From the NCBI GenBank assembly GCA_027485165.1, contig JAIXRN010000066.1, forward strand, positions 1 to 64,000: 64,000 nt of DNA. The letters run 5' to 3'. The DNA is from Rubrivivax sp. Its GTDB lineage: Bacteria > Pseudomonadota > Gammaproteobacteria > Burkholderiales > Burkholderiaceae_C. The notes under the pieces are model-generated. The model had not been told where the DNA came from. It did not search any database and was given only the letters and a program-made list of their open reading frames with translations. Position 1 is the stretch's first letter; every line of letters begins with the position of its first letter. Positions 17,578 through 25,878 of this stretch are shown here, piece by piece. A program made the translations under genes and the position numbers.

Positions 17578-17601
17578 AGCCATCGTCCAGGCGCCATCGG
17601 T

Positions 17602-17641
17602 CTGCCATGGCCTTGACGCGCTGCTGTCACGCCCCCGTCGC
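17602..17641 (+). promoter_or_regulatory. Candidate PHO box array upstream of plcP
   Basis: Four 7-mers in 11-bp phase precede plcP: CTGCCAT (17602), TTGACGC (17613), CTGTCAC (17624) and CCGTCGC (17635). The first and third match CTGTCAT at six of seven positions; the other two are weak. The array ends 25 bases before the ATG. Confidence 0.4.
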
Positions 17642-17666
17642 AGCCGCGCTGCAAGATGCGTGACGC

Positions 17667-18605
17667 ATGTTGCGCGAAGCCCTGGGCACCCCCGCCCCGC
17701 CAAGAACCCCTGCCGCCTGGGCGACAGCGGTCGCCCCGACGCCCGGTGACGCACCTGGCTCCACCGACGAGGCTGGCGCAGACGACAACGGCGAAGGCAA
17801 GCTGCACCTGCGTACGGTCTGGATTTCCGACCTGCACCTGGGTACGCCGGGCTGCCAGGCCGTCGCGCTGCTGGACTTCCTGCGCACGGTGGAATGCGAC
17901 ACGCTGTTCCTGGTGGGCGACATCATCGACGGCTGGCAGCTGCGGCGGCAGTGGTACTGGCCGCAGGCGCACAACGACGTGGTGCAGAAGCTGCTGCGCA
18001 AGGCGCGCAAGGGCACGCGGGTGATCTTCATCCCCGGCAACCACGATGAATTCGCGCGCAAGTACCTGGACCACAACTTCGGCGGCATCGACGTGGCCGA
18101 CGAATGGGTTCACACCCTGGCCGACGGCCGCCGGCTCTGGGTGACGCATGGCGACCTGTTCGATGGCGTCATCCAGTGCGCGAAGTGGCTGGCCTACGTC
18201 GGCGACTGGGCCTATGAACTGACCCTGCGCGTGAACAGCCGGCTGAACGCCTGGCGCGCCAGGCTGGGGCTGCCGTACTGGAGCCTGTCGCGCTACCTGA
18301 AGCTGAAGGTCAAGCGCGCCGTCAGCTACGTCAGTGATTTTGAGGAAGCCGTGGCCCGCGAAGCCCGGCAGCGGGGCCTGCAGGGTGTGGTCTGCGGCCA
18401 CATCCACCATGCAGAAATGCGCACGATCGGCGAAGTTTTGTATTGCAACGATGGCGACTGGGTCGAAAGCCTGACGGCCTTGGTAGAACACCGGTCGGGC
18501 CAGCTGGAAATACTGGACTGGACCCACCGGCGGCTGTCGGGCCGGCCTGCGCGGCAGGCCGAAACCGACGCCGTTAACAACCCGACACCCATTTCCGTTT
18601 CCTGA
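17667..18605 (+). CDS. plcP: PlcP-type phospholipase C / LpxH-like metallophosphoesterase
   Basis: A 312-residue calcineurin-fold protein. The metal-binding motifs are ISDLHLG (near 53), VGDIIDGW (near 86), PGNHDEF (near 121), THGDLFD and CGHIHHAE. The surrounding text, WYWPQAHNDVVQKLLRKARK and LYCNDGDWVESLTALVEH, fits PlcP of lipid-remodelling bacteria better than LpxH, which usually is shorter. PlcP hydrolyses phosphatidylcholine/ethanolamine to diacylglycerol under phosphate starvation, which a glycosyltransferase then caps. Two glycosyltransferases are in this cluster and a PHO-like array precedes the gene. Residues 1-45 are poorly conserved and probably disordered. The alternative is a plain LpxH-like phosphatase. 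Confidence 0.75.
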   Translation: MLREALGTPAPPRTPAAWATAVAPTPGDAPGSTDEAGADDNGEGKLHLRTVWISDLHLGTPGCQAVALLDFLRTVECDTLFLVGDIIDGWQLRRQWYWPQAHNDVVQKLLRKARKGTRVIFIPGNHDEFARKYLDHNFGGIDVADEWVHTLADGRRLWVTHGDLFDGVIQCAKWLAYVGDWAYELTLRVNSRLNAWRARLGLPYWSLSRYLKLKVKRAVSYVSDFEEAVAREARQRGLQGVVCGHIHHAEMRTIGEVLYCNDGDWVESLTALVEHRSGQLEILDWTHRRLSGRPARQAETDAVNNPTPISVS

Positions 18606-18725
18606 GACTTATTCACTCGGTGCAGCGGGCTCAAGTTCGCGCACCGGCAGACCGAAAACCGGTTGTGAACCCGGGCAGCCCCCACAGGCTTGCCCTGGCC
18701 CCCCGCACAGCCAGCCCGGTCCGCC

Positions 18726-19184
18726 ATGAACAAAAGTCTTTGCGCACGCCGCCCTGCCGGCTTCACGCTTATCGAAGTGATGATCGCGGTCGCGATCGTC
18801 GGCATCCTGGCCGCCATCGGCTATCCCAGCTACCGCGACTACATCGTGCGCGGCAACCTGGTCGACGCCACGAACGGCCTGGCCACGATGCGGGCGCAGA
18901 TGGAGCGCCACTTCCTGGACAACCGCACCTACGCCACGGCCGGTACGTTCATCACGCCCTGCGCCAGCACCGACGCCAACACCCGCACCTTCGGCCGTTT
19001 CGTCGTCAGCTGCGTGGGTACGCCCACCGCCACCACCTTCACGCTGCAGGCCGTGGGCAGCGGAAACGTCAGCGCCTTCACGTACACCATCAACCAAAAC
19101 GACGTGCGCGCCACGACGGCGGCAGAAAGCGGCTACGGCACCTGCGCCACAAGCTGGATCCTGAAGCGGGGGCAGACGTGCTGA
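18726..19184 (+). CDS. pilE: Type IV pilin-like protein (PilE/minor pilin)
   Basis: A 152-residue class IVa prepilin. The leader MNKSLCARRPAG is followed by FTLIEVMIAVAIVGIL, with Glu at mature position 5, the PilD cleavage and methylation site. The C-terminal part has a Cys pair (GTCATSW and QTC) that could form the D-region disulfide. It precedes fimT, pilV, pilW, pilX and pilY1, so it is more likely a minor pilin of the PilE group than the main subunit. ATG 18726 gives a proper leader length; an in-frame ATG 36 bases up would give a much longer one. Confidence 0.85.
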   Translation: MNKSLCARRPAGFTLIEVMIAVAIVGILAAIGYPSYRDYIVRGNLVDATNGLATMRAQMERHFLDNRTYATAGTFITPCASTDANTRTFGRFVVSCVGTPTATTFTLQAVGSGNVSAFTYTINQNDVRATTAAESGYGTCATSWILKRGQTC

Positions 19185-19768
19185 AGACCCGCTGGCGGGC
19201 ATCGGTCGGGCACCGCGGCTTTTCGCTGGTCGAGCTGATGGTGACCATCAGCCTGCTGGGGCTGCTGCTGGGCCTGGCTGCGCCGGCCTTCAGCACCTGG
19301 ACGCGCAACGCCCAGGTGCGCAGCGTCAGTGACGCGCTGCAGTCGGGCCTGCGGTTTGCGCAGTCCGAAGCCGTGCGCCGCAACCGGCAGGTGGTTTTCT
19401 TCCGCACCAGCAGCAAGCTCTGCGACGACAGCATCGTCAGCAACGCCACCGGCATCTACTGGGCCATGCGCACCGTGCCGCTGGTGGCCGGCGATGCCGT
19501 CGAAACCCTGCAGTGCGGGGCGCTGACCGAAGCCACGGGCAACGTCAGCATCACCGGCCCGCGCCTGCTGTGTTTCAACTCGGCCGGGCGGCTGACGGCC
19601 AACGCCAACCCTGGCGTTGGCAACCAGCCCTGCGCCGTGCCCACGGGCGGCGTGGGCACCTACGTGGTCAGCAACACGGGCGCCGACCGCAGCCTGAACG
19701 TCACCGTCGCCCTGGGTGGCCAGGTGCGCATGTGCCTCGTCGGCGGCGCCGGGCCGGACGGGTGCTGA
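19178..19768 (+). CDS. fimT: Minor pseudopilin, GspH/FimT type
   Basis: A 196-residue prepilin-like protein with short leader and GFSLVELMVTISLLGLLLGL as the hydrophobic helix. AFSTWTRNAQVRS and LRFAQSEAVRRNRQV after the helix are typical of FimT/GspH. The start is GTG at 19178, overlapping the previous stop by seven bases. FimT-type pilins help initiate pilus assembly and, in some species, bind DNA. Four Cys residues lie in the C-terminal half. Confidence 0.85.
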   Translation: MLKTRWRASVGHRGFSLVELMVTISLLGLLLGLAAPAFSTWTRNAQVRSVSDALQSGLRFAQSEAVRRNRQVVFFRTSSKLCDDSIVSNATGIYWAMRTVPLVAGDAVETLQCGALTEATGNVSITGPRLLCFNSAGRLTANANPGVGNQPCAVPTGGVGTYVVSNTGADRSLNVTVALGGQVRMCLVGGAGPDGC

Positions 19769-19770
19769 AC

Positions 19771-20166
19771 ATGAAGACCCCTCGTCTGCAGCGGCTCCGC
19801 CGCGGTATTTCGCTCATCGAAGTGATGGTGGTGCTGGTGCTGTTCTCATTCGGCCTGCTGGGCCTGGTGGGGCTGCAGGCCAAGGCGCTGCAGGTGTCGG
19901 TGAACGCCGAAGACAGCACGCGGGCGGCCCTGCTGGCCAGCGAACTGGCCACCGCGATGTGGACCAACAACACCGCCAACCTGCCGGCCGCCGCCATCAC
20001 GGCGTGGCAGACCCGCGTGGCCAATGCCACAGCCGCCGGCCTGCCCGGCGGCACCGGCGCCGTGGCCGTGACGGGCAACGTGGCGCGCATCACCATCACC
20101 TGGGTGCCCACGGGCACGCCCGCCGGCACCGAGAACCGTTACATCACCGAGGTGTTGATCCCATGA
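19771..20166 (+). CDS. pilV: Minor pilin PilV
   Basis: A 131-residue prepilin with leader RLRRG and ISLIEVMVVLVLFSFGLLGL, including Glu5. LVGLQAKALQVSVNAEDSTRA following the helix is typical of PilV. It is short for the family, ending with a compact beta region. It starts two bases after the fimT stop and overlaps pilW by four bases. Confidence 0.85.
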   Translation: MKTPRLQRLRRGISLIEVMVVLVLFSFGLLGLVGLQAKALQVSVNAEDSTRAALLASELATAMWTNNTANLPAAAITAWQTRVANATAAGLPGGTGAVAVTGNVARITITWVPTGTPAGTENRYITEVLIP

Positions 20167-21338
20167 CGCACTGGCCTGCCCGGCCGCGGCGCGGCTTCAC
20201 CTTGATCGAGCTGATGGTGGCGGTGGCCATCGCGCTGGTGCTGACGCTGGCCATCACCCTGATGCTGGTGCGCAGCGAAAGCGGGCGCCGCACGCTCACT
20301 TCCACCAACGACAGCAGCAACAACGGCGCTTACCTCAGCTATGTGCTGGACCGCACGCTGCGCAGCGCCGGTTCGGGCTTTGCGCAGGGCTGGCGCAACG
20401 CCTACGGCTGCGCGCTGCAGGCCCAGCGTGCCACGCTGGGCACCTTCCTGCCGCGCGCCAGCGCCTACCCCGCGCCTTTTGCCAGCGTGCCGCTGACGAT
20501 GCGCATGGCCCCGCTGGTGGTGCAGGCCGGCACGGGCAACGGCGGGTCGGACGTGCTGATCGTGCAGACCGGCTCTTCGGGCCTGGGCGAAGCCCCGCTG
20601 CCGGTGCTGACGAATTCGGCCAGCAGCGGCACGGCCAGCCTGCGCGTGCCCATCACCCTGGGTCTGCGCGGCGGCGACCTGGTGGCCCTGGTGCAGGAAA
20701 CGAACACCGGCACCGGGCCCCTGCCCTGCGTGCTGCAGCAGGTGGAAGCCGGCTTCGTGGGCAACACCGATGTGCTGGAACTGGGCGGCAACTTCTACGC
20801 CGCCAGCGTGGGCGGCATCGCGCTGGACGACATCGGCAGCGCCCGGCGTGCCTGGGTGGTGCCACTGGGCAACGAAGCCGGCAGCCGGCCCGGCTTCCAG
20901 CTGCTGGGCGTGGCCGCCAACAACACCCTGGTCAGCTACGACCTGCTGCGCCTGGACGCCAGCAACACCGTGGTGCCGGTGGCCGACGGCGTGGTCGACC
21001 TGCGTGCGCGCTACGGCGTGGACACCGACGACGACGGCCGCATCGACGACTGGGTGAGCCCTGCCGATGCCGACTGGACGGCCGCCACGCTGATGAACGG
21101 CAGCGAAGCCGCCGCAACGGCGCTGAGCCGCATCATCGCCGTGCGGGTGGCCCTCGTGCTGCGCAACAACAGCCCGGAACGCACCGACATCTCACCCGCT
21201 AGCCTGACGCTGTTTGCCGACCTGCCGGCGGCCCAGCAGGCCACGCACAGCATCGCCGCAGGCGACCGCAGCCTGCGTTACCGCACGCTGGACTTCACGG
21301 TGCCGCTGCGTAACGCGCTGCTCACCCAACGCCCATGA
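20163..21338 (+). CDS. pilW: Minor pilin PilW
   Basis: A 391-residue prepilin with leader PRRG and FTLIELMVAVAIALVLTLAI. PilW is the large minor pilin of the priming complex with PilV, PilX and PilY1. Near residue 287 the sequence DTDDDGRIDDW (bases 21021-21053) looks like an EF-hand-type calcium loop in a variable domain. The GC-rich body is otherwise low in recognisable motifs. ATGA overlap with pilV. Confidence 0.87.
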   Translation: MTHWPARPRRGFTLIELMVAVAIALVLTLAITLMLVRSESGRRTLTSTNDSSNNGAYLSYVLDRTLRSAGSGFAQGWRNAYGCALQAQRATLGTFLPRASAYPAPFASVPLTMRMAPLVVQAGTGNGGSDVLIVQTGSSGLGEAPLPVLTNSASSGTASLRVPITLGLRGGDLVALVQETNTGTGPLPCVLQQVEAGFVGNTDVLELGGNFYAASVGGIALDDIGSARRAWVVPLGNEAGSRPGFQLLGVAANNTLVSYDLLRLDASNTVVPVADGVVDLRARYGVDTDDDGRIDDWVSPADADWTAATLMNGSEAAATALSRIIAVRVALVLRNNSPERTDISPASLTLFADLPAAQQATHSIAAGDRSLRYRTLDFTVPLRNALLTQRP

Positions 21339-21345
21339 AGCGCCC

Positions 21346-21972
21346 ATGAAACGCCTGTCATCCCCGGGCCGCCAACGCGGCGTGGTCATCCTGTTCGGGC
21401 TGATCGCGATGCTCATCATGCTCATCGGCGCCGTCGCCATGGTGCGGTCGATGAACTCCAGCCTGGCCAACAGCGGCAACCTGGGCTTCAAGCGCGACCT
21501 GACGAACCAGGGCGAACGCGCCCTGGCCGAGGTGCTGGCACAGATGCAGGGCGGCAGCCTGGGCAGCGAAGCGCTGCGCCAGTCGCACAACCAGGCGCTG
21601 AACTACCGCGCCAGCCAGTACAGCGGCGCCGACGTCACGGCCCAGGGCCTGCCCCTGGCCCTGGTCAGCGACACCGCCTTCGCCACCGCCGGCACCGCCG
21701 CGCGCGACATCGCGGTGGCCGACATGGGCATCAGCGTGCGCTACGTGGTGGAACGCCTGTGCCGCAGTGACGGCCCGGCCGACCCCGCCCAATGCACGAT
21801 GGCCGACAGCGAGGTGTCCAGCGCCGTCAACGGCAGCGACCCCGTGACGGCTGAATTCGGATCGTCCGGCGGCGCCGGCGCCGCGCCGCAGCTGGTGGTG
21901 TACCGGCTGTCGGTGCGCGTCACCGGTCCGCGCCAGACCCAAGCTTTCTTCCAGACCACGTTCACGCTGTAA
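21346..21972 (+). CDS. pilX: Minor pilin PilX
   Basis: A 208-residue protein. After a short basic leader (RQRG) comes VVILFGLIAMLIMLIGAVAM, the single membrane helix expected for PilX, which lacks the usual Glu5. The C-terminal half includes a Cys pair region. It lies between pilW and pilY1, the conserved place. The ATG at 21346 is chosen; an out-of-frame mini-ORF ATG at 21335 overlaps the pilW stop. Confidence 0.85.
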   Translation: MKRLSSPGRQRGVVILFGLIAMLIMLIGAVAMVRSMNSSLANSGNLGFKRDLTNQGERALAEVLAQMQGGSLGSEALRQSHNQALNYRASQYSGADVTAQGLPLALVSDTAFATAGTAARDIAVADMGISVRYVVERLCRSDGPADPAQCTMADSEVSSAVNGSDPVTAEFGSSGGAGAAPQLVVYRLSVRVTGPRQTQAFFQTTFTL

Positions 21973-21992
21973 ACGCCACCGGAGCTTCTGCC

Positions 21993-24900
21993 ATGGCCAC
22001 CACGACCATCACCAACGCCTTCCTGCGCCGCGGGGCGCCAGCGCTGCTGCTGGCCCTGGCCAGCCTGTGCCCGCTGGGCGCCAGCGCACAGACCGCACTG
22101 GCCGACCAGCCGGTGTTTTCCAACACGGCCGTGCCGGGCAACCTGGCCCTGGCGCTGAGCGTGGAATTCCCCACCGCTGTCAGCGTGGCCCACATCGACA
22201 GCGGCTACGACAGCGGCAAGCCTTACCTGGGGTATTTCGACCCCGAGAAGTGCTACACCTATGTCTACGTCGCGACCGAGAACCTCGCCACCGGCAACGT
22301 GCGCCACTTCGCGCCCAGCGGCGCCGCCATCGCGCGTGGCTGCACCGGCGGGCAGGCCGGCAAGTGGAGCGGCAACTTCCTGAACTGGGCGACGATGCAG
22401 ACCATCGACCCCTTCCGCTGGGCGCTGACGGGCGGCCTGCGGGTGGTCGACACCAGCAACACCACCATCCTGGAAAAAGCCTGGGCCAGCGGCCAGGGCG
22501 GCACCGGCAACTTCCCGAACCGGTCGCTGGGCACCAGCGCGCTGGTGTCTGCCAACACGCCGTTCGGCTGGGGCAGCATGGCCATGCGCGTGCAGGGCCT
22601 GGGCAACAAGCTGCGCTTCACTGCCATCACCACGGCCGGTGCGGTGGACGGCGCCCCGTCGGACTACACCGGCGGGGCCGTGAACACCACCACGCTGTAC
22701 GAAGTGACGGTACGCGTAAAGGTCTGCGACAGCACCAGCGGCGCCGGCCCGCTGGAAGGCAACTGCACGCTCTACAGCTCGGGCAACTACAAGCCCACCG
22801 GGCTGCTGCAGCAGTATGCCGACCGCATCCGCTACAGCGCCTTCGGCTACCTGAACGACAGCAACATCCGGCGCGACGGCGGCGTGCTGCGCGCGAAGCA
22901 GAAGTTCATCGGCCCGCTGAAGAACGACGAACCCACCCTGCCCCCGGCCACCAACACTGCGCGCGAATGGGACCCGTCCACCGGCATTCTGGAGCCCAAC
23001 CCCGACGCCACCGACGCCAGCGCCACGGCCGCCCTGTTCGGCACGCCAGTGGGCAACAGCGGTGTCATCAACTACCTGAACAAGTTCGGTCAGATCAACC
23101 CCGGCAACTACAAGACTTTCGACCCGGTGGGCGAGCTGTACTACGCCGCCATCCGCTACTTCAAGAACCTGGGCAACGTGCCGGAATGGACAGCGAAGTC
23201 CGGCGACACCGACACCAACCGTATCTGGGTCGATGGCTTCCCCGTCATCACCAGCTGGGACGACCCCCTCCAGCACAGCTGCCAGAAGAACTTCGTGCTG
23301 GGCATTGGCGACGTCAACAGCCACGCCGACAAGAACGTGCCAGGCCCCACGGGCACGGCCAACGAATCGACCAAGCCCGCAGCGGTGATCGCCGACACCA
23401 CCGTCGACGCCGTGGCCGCCACCAACAAGCTGGGCCAGCTGCACGGCCTGGGCAACAGCGCCGGCACGGCCGAGAACTGGGGTGGCTGCTGCAACAACAA
23501 CTCGGCGCTGATGGCCGGCGTCGCCTTCGACGCCAATGGCAAGGACATCCGGCCCGACAACGTCGCGGTGCCGAAGACCGCCGGCAAGCAGACCGTGCAG
23601 ACCTACTGGCTGGACATCCTGGAATACCAGACCTACAAGGCCAACAACCAGTTCTACCTGGCCGCCAAGTACGGCGGTGCCAAGCTGCCCGAGAACTTCA
23701 ACCCGTACACGCGCACGGCCGACCTGCCCAAGCCCTGGTGGTCCACCACCGGGGAACTGGTGGGCAGCCAGGACCGGCCCGACACCTACTTCACCGCTGC
23801 GCGCCCGGACCAGCTGGTGGCCGGCCTGACGCGCGCGTTTGCCGACATCGCGGCCCAGCTGAGCGCCTTCAGCACCTCGTTTTCTACTGCGCTGCCGCAG
23901 GTGGCGCAGTCGGGCGCGGACACCTATGCCGCCAAGTACGACGCCGGCAACTGGACGGGCGAAGTGACCGGCAGCACGAGCACCTTCGACCCCGGAACCG
24001 GCGCGCCCACCCAGGTGACGGCCTGGAACTTCAGCACCAAACTGGCCGCGCAGCTGGCCGGCACGGGCTGGGACACCGGCCGCCGCGTGGTGACCTGGAA
24101 CACTGGCACCAACGCCGCCGTGCCCTTCCGCAGCACCGGCATTTCGGCGGCGCAGCTGGGCACGCTGGACACCGCCTACCGCAGCGGCAACGACAGCACC
24201 GACTACCTGAACTACCTGCGCGGCGACGCCACGCACGAAGAGGGCTCCAGCGCTTCCAACAGCACCAAGGCTTATCGCACCCGTACTGGGCCGGTGGGCG
24301 ACATTGTCGGGTCCAAGCCGCGCGTCGTGGTTCGGCCAGTGGCACCGTATTCGTCAGCCACCAATGCCGGCTATGCGGCTTTCCGCACCACCTGGAAGGA
24401 CCGGGCGACGATGGTCTACGTGGGCAGCAATGCCGGCATGCTGCATGCCATCAACGGGTCTGTCACCACCACCGACGGCGGCAATGAAGTCTTTGCCTAC
24501 GTGCCCGGCGCGCTGTACCAGGGCGCCAACGGCACACCGGCACAGACCGGCCTGCAGCACCGCGGCAACCCGAACTTCACGCACCGCAACCTGGTCGACG
24601 GCCCGATCAACGTCTTCGACATCGACATGGGCAAGACCCAGGGCGGCAGCGGCACGCCGACCTGGCGTTCGGTACTGGTGGGCGGCCTGGGCAAGGGCGG
24701 CAAGGCCTACTACGCCATCGACGTGACCGACCCCGCCGCCTTCACCAGCGAGAGCGCCGCCGCCGGCAAGGTGCTGTGGGAGTTCACCCACACCGACCTG
24801 GGCTTCACCTACGGCGAACCGGCTGCAGTGAAGACGAAGAAGTACGGCTGGGTGCTGATCTTCGGCAGCGGCCACAACAACAGCGACGGCAAGGGCTACT

Positions 24901-25805
24901 TCTTCATCGTCAACCCGCGCACCGGCGCGCTGCTGGAAAAGATCGGCACCGGCGTGGGCAGCACCGGCAGCCCGGCCGGGATGGCGCATGTGCAGGCCTT
25001 CATCCTGGACCGCACCGACTTCACCGCCGAATCCGTCTACGCCGGCGACCTGCTGGGCAACCTGTGGCGGCTGGACCTGACGCCGGCCAGCGGCAGCTAT
25101 GCCGCGCCGCTGAAGCTGGCCGAGCTGACCGACACCAACGGCAACGCCGTGCCCATCACCAGCCGGCCGCTGGTGGTGGTGCAGCCGCGCACCAACCGCC
25201 GCTTCGTCACCGTGGGCAGCGGCAAGCTGCTGGCCCGCACCGACCTGGGCAACACCCAGCCGCAGGGCTTCTACGCCATCATCGACGGCACGGGCAACAC
25301 GTTCAGCACTTCCGCCAGCCTGCCCACGGGCATGAGCTACCCACACCGCAACAGCGGCACGGGCAGCCGGCTGCGCAAGCTGAGCAACCTGACCCAGCCG
25401 ATCACCATGAACCTGGCGACCGAGATCGGCTGGTGGGTGGACCTGGGTGCGGCTACCGACGGCCCGGGCTGGCGCGTCATCAGCGACCCGGTCAGCTTCC
25501 TGGGCGTGGTGGCGTTCTCGGCCATGCTGCCTTCGGGCAACGCCTGCAGCCCTTCGGGCGTGAACCGGGTCTACGCCATCGACCTGGGTTCGGGCCAGAG
25601 CGTGCTGCAGTCGGGCGAGACCACCATCGCCTACAACGACAGCCTGTCGGGCATCATCACCGACCTGCGCTTCTTCAGCGTGGACGGCAAGGCGCGCCTG
25701 ATCGGCGGCAACAACAACGGCGACACGCGCGAATTCAAGTTCCGCCCGAACCCCCCCCCCGGCCTGCGCCGGCTGAACTGGCGCGAACTGCCGCTGGCGG
25801 ACTGA
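21993..25805 (+). CDS. pilY1: Type IV pilus tip adhesin/assembly factor PilY1
   Basis: A 1270-residue exported protein with a cleavable signal ending near ASAQ. The N-terminal 650 residues carry the variable adhesin part (SGKWSGNFLNWATMQTID region typical of PilY1). The C-terminal half is the conserved beta-propeller: YVGSNAGMLHAINGS, YVPGALYQG, WRSVLVGGLGKGGKAYYAID and VYAGDLLGNLWRLDL. PilY1 primes pilus assembly and acts in adhesion and surface sensing. Fifteen codons from the end there is a perfect run of ten C (25751-25760), encoding part of NPPPG. Loss or gain of one C would replace the tail. Confidence 0.93.
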   Translation: MATTTITNAFLRRGAPALLLALASLCPLGASAQTALADQPVFSNTAVPGNLALALSVEFPTAVSVAHIDSGYDSGKPYLGYFDPEKCYTYVYVATENLATGNVRHFAPSGAAIARGCTGGQAGKWSGNFLNWATMQTIDPFRWALTGGLRVVDTSNTTILEKAWASGQGGTGNFPNRSLGTSALVSANTPFGWGSMAMRVQGLGNKLRFTAITTAGAVDGAPSDYTGGAVNTTTLYEVTVRVKVCDSTSGAGPLEGNCTLYSSGNYKPTGLLQQYADRIRYSAFGYLNDSNIRRDGGVLRAKQKFIGPLKNDEPTLPPATNTAREWDPSTGILEPNPDATDASATAALFGTPVGNSGVINYLNKFGQINPGNYKTFDPVGELYYAAIRYFKNLGNVPEWTAKSGDTDTNRIWVDGFPVITSWDDPLQHSCQKNFVLGIGDVNSHADKNVPGPTGTANESTKPAAVIADTTVDAVAATNKLGQLHGLGNSAGTAENWGGCCNNNSALMAGVAFDANGKDIRPDNVAVPKTAGKQTVQTYWLDILEYQTYKANNQFYLAAKYGGAKLPENFNPYTRTADLPKPWWSTTGELVGSQDRPDTYFTAARPDQLVAGLTRAFADIAAQLSAFSTSFSTALPQVAQSGADTYAAKYDAGNWTGEVTGSTSTFDPGTGAPTQVTAWNFSTKLAAQLAGTGWDTGRRVVTWNTGTNAAVPFRSTGISAAQLGTLDTAYRSGNDSTDYLNYLRGDATHEEGSSASNSTKAYRTRTGPVGDIVGSKPRVVVRPVAPYSSATNAGYAAFRTTWKDRATMVYVGSNAGMLHAINGSVTTTDGGNEVFAYVPGALYQGANGTPAQTGLQHRGNPNFTHRNLVDGPINVFDIDMGKTQGGSGTPTWRSVLVGGLGKGGKAYYAIDVTDPAAFTSESAAAGKVLWEFTHTDLGFTYGEPAAVKTKKYGWVLIFGSGHNNSDGKGYFFIVNPRTGALLEKIGTGVGSTGSPAGMAHVQAFILDRTDFTAESVYAGDLLGNLWRLDLTPASGSYAAPLKLAELTDTNGNAVPITSRPLVVVQPRTNRRFVTVGSGKLLARTDLGNTQPQGFYAIIDGTGNTFSTSASLPTGMSYPHRNSGTGSRLRKLSNLTQPITMNLATEIGWWVDLGAATDGPGWRVISDPVSFLGVVAFSAMLPSGNACSPSGVNRVYAIDLGSGQSVLQSGETTIAYNDSLSGIITDLRFFSVDGKARLIGGNNNGDTREFKFRPNPPPGLRRLNWRELPLAD
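25751..25760 (+). repeat. C10 homopolymer tract in pilY1
   Basis: Ten consecutive C residues lie within the last 55 bases of pilY1. Insertion of one C shifts into a frame open to 25924, replacing the natural end by a tail of about 55 residues. Such tracts are slippage-prone. Confidence 0.9.
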
Positions 25806-25878
25806 CGGCACCTGGGCCCGCTGGTGGCCGACCGGCAGCGGCGGACTCAGGCCGCGTGTCCGTCTGGCCGATGCGGGC

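Noticed and set aside
22067-24487. Long open frame inside pilY1 in another frame (about 806 codons)
   Set aside because: Shadow of GC-rich codon bias; Arg/Gln-rich, low-complexity product, and pilY1 shows the clear family motifs.
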